Below, one piece after another: positions 16,313-23,958 of a stretch of DNA of 64,000 bases. The DNA comes from CAYNZV01 sp965217095 (GTDB lineage: Bacteria; Latescibacterota; UBA2968; UBA8231), in the NCBI GenBank assembly GCA_965217095.1, contig OZ244235.1:3534001-3598000 (forward strand), in the 5' to 3' direction. Position numbers and translations under genes: made by a program. Each line of letters starts with the position of its first letter. The stretch's first letter is position 1. The notes below the pieces were generated by a model. The model had not been told where the DNA came from and searched no databases. It saw only the letters and a list, made by a program, of their open reading frames with translations.

Positions 16313-17404
16313 ATGAACGACCATCTCCGATTCGGAGTGATCGGCACGAGCTTGATGAACGCCTTTCATATGAAGGCAATCAACAGTCATCCGCAGGCTG
16401 AGGTGCGGGCGATCTGCGGACGTGACGCTGATAAAGCCCGCAAAGTGGCTCAGGAGCAGGGAGTACCCAACGTACACGGCGATTTTAAGGAGCTGATAGA
16501 GAGGGACGACCTGGACGCCATCGTCGTGGGTACCCCCGATTATCTGCATTGCGAGATGGTTGTGAGTGCGGCCGAGGCCGGTTTGCACGTTGTGTGCGAG
16601 AAGCCACTGGCGCAAAGCCTCGATCAAGCGTTTGAAATGCTGCAAGCCACCGATTCATCGGGATGCAACAGCATGACGTTCTTCACTTATTGCTGGCTAC
16701 CTCACTATAGACGCCTAAAGGAGTTGTTGAGCGAAGGCTTTGTGGGTCGGATATTGTCGGCGGAGTTCCGGTACTTAACGCCCGGGGTGCCGAACAAACC
16801 GGTGTACACCTGGCATTTCGACCCCAGGCAAGGCACTGGCATACTTGGCGGCTTCGGCTCTCACCTCATTTATCTGGCGCTTTGGTTGGTGGACGAGGTC
16901 GAAGGAATAAGCGCCATGTCAACGGTGCACTTTGACCGGCTCGGCGAGGCTGGAAGTGAAGTGGTGCAACTCGACGACACAGTCTTCATGACGCTCCGCC
17001 ACAATGGAGGTGCGATCGGGTCACTGCACGTTTCTTATAGTGCTGCGCCCTCGGGACAGGAGCAGTTGCTGTCTATTCACGGGGATGCGGGCACCTTGGA
17101 AGCGTCGATGGATCCCGAAGGACTTACCCTTCGAGGCGGAAAAGCGGGAGAACCTCTGACGGTCATTGCCGGTCCCGACGAGATGTGGAATGGTGTGGAC
17201 CTGTCGCAGGATTCGCTAGGGCGTGTTGTGGAGTACTTCACAATTCACCCAATAGGCATCCGGAGGTTCATCGACGATACACTCTCGCAGACGTCATCCG
17301 TTCCAAGCTTGCGAGATGGCGTTCGAGTGCAAGCTGTTATGGAAGCGGCAAGGAACTCGTCGCGATCAGGCAGGTACGAGGAAGTCGCCGTCGTTCCAAC
17401 CTGA
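16313..17404 (+). CDS. Gfo/Idh/MocA family NAD(P)-dependent oxidoreductase (cassette-borne)
   Basis: A 363-residue protein. The N-terminal Rossmann fold has FGVIGTSLMNAFH; the usual GxGxxG is altered to GTSLMN. The family active-site motif CEKPLA is at about residue 103. The C-terminal alpha/beta domain has GGFGSHLIYLALWL, where the catalytic-His helix lies. It oxidises or reduces a sugar or cyclitol. It is the second gene of cassette 1 and ends 55 bp before the attC. Two other members in the window (29768, 60503) are chromosomal and not close copies. Confidence 0.83.
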   Translation: MNDHLRFGVIGTSLMNAFHMKAINSHPQAEVRAICGRDADKARKVAQEQGVPNVHGDFKELIERDDLDAIVVGTPDYLHCEMVVSAAEAGLHVVCEKPLAQSLDQAFEMLQATDSSGCNSMTFFTYCWLPHYRRLKELLSEGFVGRILSAEFRYLTPGVPNKPVYTWHFDPRQGTGILGGFGSHLIYLALWLVDEVEGISAMSTVHFDRLGEAGSEVVQLDDTVFMTLRHNGGAIGSLHVSYSAAPSGQEQLLSIHGDAGTLEASMDPEGLTLRGGKAGEPLTVIAGPDEMWNGVDLSQDSLGRVVEYFTIHPIGIRRFIDDTLSQTSSVPSLRDGVRVQAVMEAARNSSRSGRYEEVAVVPT

Positions 17405-17459
17405 AGCACTGCTTGGCAGAGCTGAGACGTCCTCTTTAGCACGTAAGGGATTGAGTGAT

Positions 17460-17513
17460 GCCCAACATAGGATGGACCGGACGGCTTCGCCGCAGGTCAT
17501 CCCTGCGTTATCG
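17460..17513 (+). other. attC site 1 (54 bp)
   Basis: R'' GCCCAAC (17460-17466), L'' AGGATGGACC, a GGC-TTCG-GCC-like tip, L' GGTCATCCCT and R' GTTATCG (17507-17513). L'' and L' pair with one extra base, the extrahelical nucleotide typical of attC bottom-strand recognition. R' is complementary to the R'' of attC 2, not to its own R'', as expected for integrated neighbouring cassettes. Confidence 0.88.
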
Positions 17514-18646
17514 AACAATGTCACTGTTGATTCTGACACTAACGTGAGACGCCACAGAAACTCGGCAAGATAGAGTCCCGTGCCTGGCAGTCACTTTCCA
17601 ATAGTCAATTCAACGCTCTCAGATCAGGAACTCGCCAAGCGAGTTCTCAGCAGATATGCGGTCGACCGCCCGGTCCGCTGTCAATTCTTGCAGGTCGGTG
17701 TGAATGACACCTACGAGGTCCTGTCAGATTCTGATCGCTTTTACTTGCGAGTCTATCGGAGGGGTTGGCGCACCAAGCCAGAGATCGAGGCTGAGATGGC
17801 AATGCTCACCTTCCTGGCCGAGCGCGATCAGCCAGTTTCGCGACCAATCCGCAGACGTGACGGTGCCTTCCTGACCCGACTCGCTGCACCAGAAGGCGTA
17901 CGATACGCGGCGCTCTTTACCGAGGCATTGAGGGAGGAAACGGACTTCAGCATCGAGAGGTGGCACCAGTTTGGAGCTCTGACGGCCCAACTGCACGACA
18001 GCCTGGATGGCATGCCGGTGGACTGCCGTCGCTTCCACCTAGACATTGCCCATCTGCTCGAGGAGCCGCTTCAGGTCATCCGGCCGTATTTCGAAGATTC
18101 CGCGTCCGACCTGACCTATCTGGAGCAGGTCGGCGCTGGTCTCAGGCAACTCATCGAGGCGTGCCTACCGTTGACGAGGCCCTACTATGGGTGCATTCAC
18201 GGCGACATCACCAATGTCCATAGCGACCGACACGGCAGGATGGTCCTGTTCGATTTCGATTGCTACGGATATGGCTGGCGCGCGTACGAGGTTACTGTTG
18301 TCTTGTGGTTACTGGAGTGGACCGCGTACGGACACGGTTTGAAGAGAGGATGGGTTCAGCGACGATGGCGTGCGTTTCAGACCGGTTACAGTCACGTTCG
18401 CGAGATCTCTGCCAGTGAACAAGCCGCCATCACTTGGTTTGTTCCGCTTAGACACATTTGGGTCATGGCATTGCAGGCAAGTACGATAGGCTTCCGCGGA
18501 CGAAGCAGTGTCAACTTTGACCAAGGCGTTGCCTTCATTCGCAGGTGGGTCAACAGACACCGACTCCACGGCTTCCTTAAATGCGACGATCGGGATCGAT
18601 AACATGACATTCACCAGACTCGCTTCGCTCGCAGGTGATGTCTGCG
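17508..18646 (+). mobile_element. integron cassette 2 (phosphotransferase gene)
   Basis: Runs from the core GTTATCG at 17507 to the core GTTATCA at 18646, 1139 bp. The left R' GTTATCG is the exact complement of CGATAAC at 18597-18603, so both ends came from one cassette. Confidence 0.88.
17580..18602 (+). CDS. APH/ChoK-like phosphotransferase (cassette-borne)
   Basis: A 340-residue aminoglycoside phosphotransferase/homoserine kinase II-like kinase. The nucleotide lobe starts with LQVGVNDTYEVLSDSDRFYLRVYR. The Brenner motif is CIHGDITNVHSD near residue 205, with the metal-binding LFDFDCYGYG 15 residues on. The stop codon TAA overlaps the R'' box of attC 2. The start is a GTG with a weak ribosome site, so the N-terminus is uncertain. 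The substrate could be an antibiotic, choline, homoserine or a small metabolite; the sequence alone does not tell. Resistance is possible but not shown. Confidence 0.78.
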   Translation: MPGSHFPIVNSTLSDQELAKRVLSRYAVDRPVRCQFLQVGVNDTYEVLSDSDRFYLRVYRRGWRTKPEIEAEMAMLTFLAERDQPVSRPIRRRDGAFLTRLAAPEGVRYAALFTEALREETDFSIERWHQFGALTAQLHDSLDGMPVDCRRFHLDIAHLLEEPLQVIRPYFEDSASDLTYLEQVGAGLRQLIEACLPLTRPYYGCIHGDITNVHSDRHGRMVLFDFDCYGYGWRAYEVTVVLWLLEWTAYGHGLKRGWVQRRWRAFQTGYSHVREISASEQAAITWFVPLRHIWVMALQASTIGFRGRSSVNFDQGVAFIRRWVNRHRLHGFLKCDDRDR

Positions 18647-18652
18647 TTATCA
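18597..18652 (+). other. attC site 2 (56 bp)
   Basis: R'' CGATAAC (18597-18603), L'' GACATTCACC, tip CTCGCTTCGCTCG, L' GGTGATGTC and R' GTTATCA (18646-18652). L''/L' pair with one unpaired T. R' GTTATCAC complements GTGATAAC at the start of attC 3. Confidence 0.92.
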
Positions 18653-19722
18653 CCTCGTTCCAAGGCGCCGGCTGCCACAGAACCTTGGATGGACTCTGGC
18701 CAGAGAAGTCGACCAACGGGGTTGCCTTCCCAGTTACTTCCTGACGATCCTTTAGAGGGGGCGAACCCATTGCTCCCAGGAAGGAGTCAACGGCATGAAC
18801 ATCTGGCATGCCGCAAGTGTCGGTTTCCTTGTACTCTCCATTCTCGCTGGATATCGGGCTGTGCACATTCGACAGGAGAGCGACATGAAAGGTCTCAAGG
18901 ATCTGATCCTGCCGCTCTTGGAGAGGAATCCAAATTCGCTGACCAACGAGGAAATTGAGCAAGTCCGGGGTCACTGGGCTGATGCATTCGAGGAGTCAAA
19001 GCCCGATCTGGTTCTCGACTACCAAGAGCGTGAGATTGACGCAAAGCGAGATCTCCGACAGAAGACAGCGTTGGCCGACCGTATCTATGGTGCGTTCGTC
19101 TCTACTATCTCTGACATTGCTCAAGAGTACACCGATGAGTCGATGGAACTCGACTTCCCGCCATTCGGTGGCCTGCCTGCCGACCACTGGAGGGCGACAA
19201 TTACCTTCACCGATCGAGAGCGGCAGGAGATCTACGTCTTCCTAGCGCGCACCCAACAAGGTGAGTTTCCTCAGTTGAGATTTCGTGTCACGTCTGGCGA
19301 GAGTTCGACCTATCTCTATCTAAAGCCAGATTTTGACTCAAAAGGAATCATGCTCGAAGTAGTCGGCTCAGCACCGCACGACCTACCTACTGTGCCTGCG
19401 TCAGTCGACTTCTCGGATGAGAGTGGCATCCGCGATCTGGCGAGATCTGTCATGCAGTATCAGCTCGCCCGTGTCGCCGCCGCCGATCAATAGATGATCG
19501 CCAGTTGATAACGCGGTGGCGCATTCAAAGCGCCGAATATTAGCGGCGATGAACTCTAAACACAGCCCGTGATCAGAGTGAATGGGCTCGAGATTGATGG
19601 GTCGTGATAACATGTGTTGGAGCAACGACGGACTAACGGTGGTGCCGAGTTGACGGTGATTCGCCTTTCCCATTCGGTTGATTCAAAGCAATCGGTGAAT
19701 CTGTCCGCGGCTCAACACTGCG
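18647..19722 (+). mobile_element. integron cassette 3 (membrane-anchored hypothetical gene)
   Basis: Runs from the core at 18646 to the core GTTAGAC at 19722, 1076 bp. The left R' GTTATCAC and the right R'' GTGATAAC are exact complements over 8 nt. Confidence 0.85.
18795..19493 (+). CDS. hypothetical protein with N-terminal membrane anchor (cassette-borne)
   Basis: A 232-residue protein starting MNIWHAASVGFLVLSILAGY, a short hydrophobic anchor or signal with the rest outside or in the periplasm. AGGAAGGAG precedes the ATG by 8 nt. Residues 35-110 are helical and acidic and 115-200 are beta-rich (WRATITFTDRERQEIYVFL, FRVTSGESSTYLYL). I do not recognise a family. An internal ATG (MKGLKDL) would give a soluble form. 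Typical of the many unknown genes in environmental cassettes. Confidence 0.6.
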   Translation: MNIWHAASVGFLVLSILAGYRAVHIRQESDMKGLKDLILPLLERNPNSLTNEEIEQVRGHWADAFEESKPDLVLDYQEREIDAKRDLRQKTALADRIYGAFVSTISDIAQEYTDESMELDFPPFGGLPADHWRATITFTDRERQEIYVFLARTQQGEFPQLRFRVTSGESSTYLYLKPDFDSKGIMLEVVGSAPHDLPTVPASVDFSDESGIRDLARSVMQYQLARVAAADQ

Positions 19723-19728
19723 TTAGAC
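19605..19728 (+). other. attC site 3 (124 bp)
   Basis: R'' TGATAAC (19605-19611), L'' GTGTTGGAGC, a long central region, L' GGCTCAACAC and R' GTTAGAC (19722-19728). L''/L' pair with one extra G. The length is close to that of long attC sites such as Vibrio VCRs. Between the gene stop at 19493 and this site there is only cassette spacer. Confidence 0.82.
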
Positions 19729-19929
19729 GGCGGGGAAATGAGGAAGGACATGCGTAACGGCAACTGACTAATCTGAAACAGCGAACTGATGATTGATTTC
19801 GCAGGCCCGGGATGCGATACAGACGAAATCCGTGAGAAGCTCAGTCAAATTCGCCGAGTGCACGATCAGGGTATGATGGAACTGACTGAACATCCACAAC
19901 CTTAGCATAAAATTTCCCAGGGAACACAT
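19729..19929. other. cassette 4 leader, no gene seen
   Basis: A 200-bp stretch from the cassette 4 border (TTAGAC at 19723) to the small membrane protein. I see no supported gene, repeat or promoter in it. The expected partner R'' box GTCTAAC is not found before the IS256 element, so the right end of cassette 4 is missing. Confidence 0.5.
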
Positions 19930-20157
19930 ATGAATGCTCGAGACGTCTATCGTTGGTCGGTCTCACTTATACCAGGGGTACCGCTGGTTGCGCTCATCAT
20001 TTTGTCGCTCTTCTCGAAAGAGCAGATCATCATCGGTGTTGATAGCCTGGATACCACTCAACAAGCAGCGCTTGCCGTGGTGATTGCGACAATAGGTTAC
20101 ATCTTGCGTTTCTGCATGCGTTCTCTAGGCTTCGCAACAAATGGCCGCGAGCTATAA
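19930..20157 (+). CDS. small two-helix membrane protein (cassette 4, hypothetical)
   Basis: A 75-residue protein (MNARDVYRWSVSLIPGVPL...) with two hydrophobic helices at about residues 10-28 and 45-62. Cassettes often carry such small membrane proteins of unknown role. The frame ends 6 bp before the IS256 element, so the protein may be complete while its attC was lost. GGGAACACAT before the ATG is a weak ribosome site. Confidence 0.5.
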   Translation: MNARDVYRWSVSLIPGVPLVALIILSLFSKEQIIIGVDSLDTTQQAALAVVIATIGYILRFCMRSLGFATNGREL

Positions 20158-20256
20158 TCAGAAGGTGTGGAAATAGACAGACGGCGATCCTGCCCTTCCT
20201 TTGTAATAGCCAATTACAAACGCCGGGGCTATCCCGGCAGGAAGAGGAGAATCGCC

Positions 20257-22291
20257 ATGCCACAACCTAAGCCGAGCACGACGGAGATGTCCATGCCCAC
20301 GTTCGAGACGCTGGAAGAGTGGACGCGCTCGCAGATTCAGTCGCTGATGCAGTCGGTTCTGGATGAAGAAGTCACCCATGCGCTGGGACGGTCGAGGTAC
20401 GAGCGACAGGCACCGTTGGACGCACCCGGCGGCTACCGCAATGGGTACGGGAAGCGGCGGCGCCTGTCTTTAACCTCGGGCACGATCGAGGTGAAACGCC
20501 CTCGGGTGCGGGGTCTGGAAGAGCGATTTGAGAGTGCGGTACTGCCGCTGTTCACCCGGCGCACCCAAGAAATAGGTCAGCTGCTGCCAGAGCTCTACCT
20601 GCACGGTTTGTCCCAAGGCGACTTCGAGCTGGCGCTGCGCGGCCTGCTGGGCAAGGGAGCGCCTTTGTCGGCGTCCTCGATCGCTCGTTTGCGTGAGAAG
20701 TGGATCGTCGAATACAACGCCTGGCGCCACCGACGGCTGGACGACCGCGAACTCGTCTACGCCTGGGCGGACGGGATCGTGCGCCACGAGGCGCCAGAGA
20801 ACCGGGTGGGATGCAAGGACCCACCAACGGGCTGTCGCAGCAGCCCGTTGAAGCTGGAGGCAGCCTGACTCTGGGAGCGCAGGGGAAGGTGGAAGCAGCC
20901 TCGACAACGACAGAGTGGAGTGGCACCTCCAGACACTCCACGTCTGGCAAGCAAGACGGAATGGTGTAACCCGAAGTGAACCAGTGATGGAACCCCCTTT
21001 AGCGGCCCGCCAACCCAAACCTGGTGGATAAGGGTTGGTACGCAACGCACGTGGTCGGATATATGACCGACTGCGACTCTGGGGAGGTGTGATACCCACC
21101 GAAGCAGAGGCCTTGGAGAATGCCTGCGGCGTACCCAAGGCGAAGTTGCAGGGGAAAAGCTGGGCACCTCCCCCGTCAAACGGTTCATGGTGAACGTGGG
21201 AACCGAGCCGAGTCCGACCGTTATCGGGGCAGCGCGCTGTCCGCTGTGGGGCTTGGCAAGGGACGGAGCCTCTGTAGTAGTCCGCGAGCGGGAAAGCCGC
21301 TTACATGGCGAAGGGAGGCAGCAAGTTGCGCAGTGGGGTACTGGAAAAACAGGAGGACGCCGGTGAATGCCAGCGCTTCGTGGCCCGAGGCAGAACAAGC
21401 CGGTAATCGAGTACTGGAAATCCAGACCAAACTGCACCGTTGGGCTGTAACTCTGCGGTCACACGGCACCTTGTGGAGAGCCGGATGCGTGGTAACGCGC
21501 ACGTCCGGTTCGGAGGGCGGGCCGGAGAAACCCACATCACGCGTGTGGCGCAGGGCGCTCCGGTCCGACCCTACTACGTCAAAGCCGGTCTCGAGAAACA
21601 AAAAGCCGCTCTCCTGGTGGTCATCGGCGCGATGAGCGACGGACGTAAGGAAGTCCTGACGATTGTCCCGGGCTATCGCGAATCGAAGGAGTCGTGGACG
21701 GGCGTACTGCGCGATTTGCGTGACCGCGGACTGAGCGCGGCGAAGTTGTTGGTGGCGGATGGGCACCTGGGTATCTGGGCGGCACTGGCGGCGATCTGGC
21801 CGGAGACGGCGGAACAGCGGTGCTGGAATCACCGCCTCCTGAACGTGCTGGATAAGCTGCCAAAACGCGTGCAGGCCGAAGCGCGGCACCTGCTGACACA
21901 GATCCCCTACGCGCCCACCCGTCAGGAAGCGACGAAACGCCGCGATCAATTCGCCAAACGGTTTCGCCGCGAGTGTCCAGACGCCGTCGATATCCTCGAG
22001 CGCGATTGGGACCGTATGGTGACATTCTACGACTTTCCCGAGGCCCACTGGCAACACCTGCGAACCACCAACGTCGTCGAAAGTCCCTTCGCTTCGGTAC
22101 GGTTGCGAACCAATGCGGCCAAACGATACAGGAAGGTGGCCAATGCCACCGCCCTCATTTGGCGGGTCCTGATGGTGGCCGAGAAACGATTCCGGCGACT
22201 CAATGCACCGCATCTCATGGCTGACGTCTACGCCGGGGAGTGCTACGAAAACGGATCACCCATCGCGCAAAGGAAGAAGATCGCCGCCTGA
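20257..22291 (+). CDS. IS256-family (Mutator-like) transposase, in two exons
   Basis: Exon 1 is 20257-20778 (174 codons) and exon 2 is 21575-22291 (238 codons plus stop). The frames join exactly at YAWADGI/YVKAGLEKQ, giving a 412-residue enzyme of normal length. Catalytic residues: Asp in VYAWADG (exon 1, second last codons), Asp in VADGHLG and Glu in TNVVESPFASVR (exon 2). The intron therefore lies two codons after the first catalytic Asp, and no active protein can form without splicing. GGAAGAGGAG precedes the ATG; I chose it over an upstream in-frame start at 20167. Confidence 0.9.
20779..21574 (+). ncRNA. ORF-less group II intron
   Basis: The 5' end is GTGCG and the 3' end is CCTAC (AY rule). 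Domain V is exactly 34 nt at 21478-21511. It contains GAGCCGGATGCGTG, a GTAA tetraloop and the returning strand ending GGTTC, with the catalytic AGC triad and a two-base bulge. Domain VI follows, pairing GGGCGG with CCG-A-CCC. The bulged A at 21568 is 7 nt from the 3' end, the normal branch-point position. No reverse transcriptase or maturase is encoded in its 796 bp, so it would need a protein in trans or be ribozyme-only. Splicing rejoins the transposase in frame. Confidence 0.92.
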
Positions 22292-22331
22292 GTCGTTTAC
22301 ACACCATTTGACCTTAGCTCATGGCCGCCAC

Positions 22332-22853
22332 ATGTTTCCGTTTGTTAACTGTGATAACTCATCTAGCGAACCCCGGTGTACTCACAGAGCATTTCGCGTG
22401 ACTCACGCTAACAATTGCCTACAAGCACTGAAAGAGTACTTCCCAAATTCCGGTACGAATTTCGAGTCTTACAATGATTTTCAGTTGGCACAGTACGAGG
22501 TGCTCCATGAGCTAAAGGACACTATTGCTCCTCGCGTGGATAGCCAATGGCAGAGTTTGGCTCTGCTGCAGTCATTGGGGACAATGTGGATTGTATCGAT
22601 TTTCATCATTCTGGCCGCAACGTGGGGCGGCTTGCCATCTTTCGCGAGTGATCCAGTCTTGACGCACGACGTTTCCACAGTGTGGTTGTTGGCTACGATA
22701 GCGTGCCTGCATCTAATGACGGGATTAGCCTATCGGTATCGCAACCAGGCTCTAGCTCGGGATGTAGTGCTTGGTTTTCTCTTGTCGACAGGCTTTAGGA
22801 TGAGTGAGCAGTATGGTAAGCCGTTGACAACACCCACTGAAGAGACGCGATAA
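22332..22853 (+). CDS. hypothetical two-helix membrane protein (cassette 5, 5' end uncertain)
   Basis: About 173 residues from the ATG at 22332; the frame is open further upstream into the IS256 element, so the true start may have been cut off. Two membrane helices are seen near the end (MWIVSIFIILAATWGG and STVWLLATIACLHLMTGLAY) after a soluble helical region. The stop codon TAA sits in CGATAAC, the R'' box of a partial attC, exactly as in cassette 2. No family recognised. Confidence 0.5.
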   Translation: MFPFVNCDNSSSEPRCTHRAFRVTHANNCLQALKEYFPNSGTNFESYNDFQLAQYEVLHELKDTIAPRVDSQWQSLALLQSLGTMWIVSIFIILAATWGGLPSFASDPVLTHDVSTVWLLATIACLHLMTGLAYRYRNQALARDVVLGFLLSTGFRMSEQYGKPLTTPTEETR

Positions 22854-22862
22854 CAATGTCTT
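22848..22862 (+). other. partial attC (cassette 5), cut by an IS
   Basis: CGATAAC at 22848-22854 followed by AATGTCTT has the form of R''-L''. The second half is missing because the IS copy 2 begins at 22863; the sequence after the IS shows no GTTRRRY core. This is the right-hand limit of recognisable integron DNA. Confidence 0.5.
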
Positions 22863-23870
22863 TGGGGGTATCCATTTAACCGGAGTGCGTCGCGACCCCC
22901 ATCAGTGTTCGGCCGCCGACCGCCACGGCCAGCTCGAGCACGCGATAAAACACCATGCCGCGGCTGCGGGAGCGGCGGCGATTGAAGCGGAACACGAACT
23001 CGTTGAGGTAGTGGCTCATGTGGGTACTGTCGGCGGCCCCTTGATGCGTTCCCAGCAGCCACCGTTTGGCCAGTGAGACAACGCGGTGCACGGCGGGCAA
23101 CAGCTTGTTGGGATCATCGCCCCGAGCGCGGGCCGCGCCCTGGCTGCGCCGATCGTGCTCGTAGCCGAGCTGAGCCAGTCCCTGATAAGCGGGCCACCCG
23201 TCGGTGATGATCGTCGAGCCCGGCTCGACGTGATCCATCACGAACGCGTGCAAGGTCTCGGCAGAGGCATCGGCCAGTGGCGACATGCGGCACCGCCCCA
23301 ATCCTCTCGGCTCATGAACCTCAACTGCGATACCGGTCAGCACCTTCTTGCCCCTAGCGCGGCCACCGGCCAGCCCAGGCTCGGCGCCGCCGATGTAGGT
23401 CTCGTCCACCTGTACCGTCCCGCTCAGCAGATCCCGACCGGGACGTACCAACACCGACCGCAGGCGGTGCAGCATGGCCCAGGCAGTCTGGTAGGAGCTG
23501 ATCTCCAGTACTCGCTTCAAGCTCAACGCCGAGATCCCGTCTTTACCGGTGGCGAACAGCCAGCAGGCGGTGTACCATATCGTCAAGGGTGTCCGCGTCC
23601 GATCGAAGATCGTACCGGCCGTCACCGAACTGCGTGTCGAACACGCCGGACACATGAAGCGGCCATCGCCCAAGCGCCAACCGCCTTCGTGGCCGCAACT
23701 CGGACAGACGAAGCCGTCGGGCCACCGCAGCCATTCGAGGTAGTCCAGGCAGTCCGCATCGGTTCGAAACCAGGCTTGAAACTCGCCAACCGAGCCCGGG
23801 TAGTGCTTGCCAGCGCGAGGATACGCCATGCACTGAACATATGGTAACTCCGGTTAAATGGATATCCCCA
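22863..23870 (-). mobile_element. IS1595-family insertion sequence, copy 2 (125-bp internal deletion, 1008 bp)
   Basis: Same ends and same orientation as 9580-10712, nearly identical in sequence. A 125-bp piece is missing; in copy 1 it is bounded by two GCCACGGCC repeats (9639-9647 and 9764-9772), so slippage or recombination between them explains the loss. The flanks (AATGTCTT left, AAGACGGG right) are not a direct repeat, unlike copy 1. The right end reads GGATATCCCCA instead of GGATTCCCCCA. Confidence 0.9.
22876..23829 (-). CDS. IS1595-family transposase with altered C-terminus (copy 2)
   Basis: A 317-residue version of the 350-residue enzyme of copy 1. It is the same up to YRVLELAVA, apart from a Pro-to-Leu change in AM(P/L)HRLRSVL. 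After the 125-bp deletion the frame shifts to VGGRTLMGVATHSG. The zinc ribbon and all DDE residues remain, so it may still work, but the lost tail is about 45 residues. Confidence 0.85.
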   Translation of the reverse strand: MAYPRAGKHYPGSVGEFQAWFRTDADCLDYLEWLRWPDGFVCPSCGHEGGWRLGDGRFMCPACSTRSSVTAGTIFDRTRTPLTIWYTACWLFATGKDGISALSLKRVLEISSYQTAWAMLHRLRSVLVRPGRDLLSGTVQVDETYIGGAEPGLAGGRARGKKVLTGIAVEVHEPRGLGRCRMSPLADASAETLHAFVMDHVEPGSTIITDGWPAYQGLAQLGYEHDRRSQGAARARGDDPNKLLPAVHRVVSLAKRWLLGTHQGAADSTHMSHYLNEFVFRFNRRRSRSRGMVFYRVLELAVAVGGRTLMGVATHSG

Positions 23871-23958
23871 AAGACGGGCATATACGTCACGTGTCAGCAG
23901 AGCCGATAGCGTAATTTCTACTGCCACCTGCCGAAATCCAACCGAAGAAAGAAGCACC

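Larger units (their letters stand above)
15802..17507 (+). mobile_element. integron cassette 1 (two genes: VOC protein and Gfo/Idh/MocA oxidoreductase)
   Basis: The borders are set by the cores GTTGGGC at 15801 and GTTATCG at 17507. The R' at the left and R'' (GCCCAAC, 17460) at the right are complementary, so both belonged to one circular cassette. At 1706 bp with two genes on the same strand it is large for a cassette. It places a metabolic oxidoreductase under integron mobility. Confidence 0.82.
20164..22305 (+). mobile_element. IS256-family insertion sequence carrying a group II intron
   Basis: Ends are imperfect inverted repeats: left GGTGTGGAAATAGAC and CGGCGATC, right (reverse complement) GGTGTGTAAACGAC and CGGCGATC. 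The transposase gene (20257-22291) fills the element and is interrupted by a 796-bp intron. I find no target duplication, so one flank may have been deleted or the ends have drifted. It splits the cassette array between cassettes 4 and 5. Confidence 0.82.

Noticed and set aside
19506..19550. A further attC beginning TTGATAACGCGG
   Set aside because: The TGATAAC box is there but no matching L' and GTTRRRY core follow at a proper distance; the site at 19605-19728 fits better.
20868..21440. A reverse transcriptase/maturase inside the intron
   Set aside because: No RT motifs (such as YADD) in any frame; the 796-bp length fits an ORF-less intron.
22863..23870. The flanks GTCTTT and AAAGAC as IS-generated repeats
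   Set aside because: They are inverted, not direct. They may be chance or part of an attC stem and do not form a target duplication.
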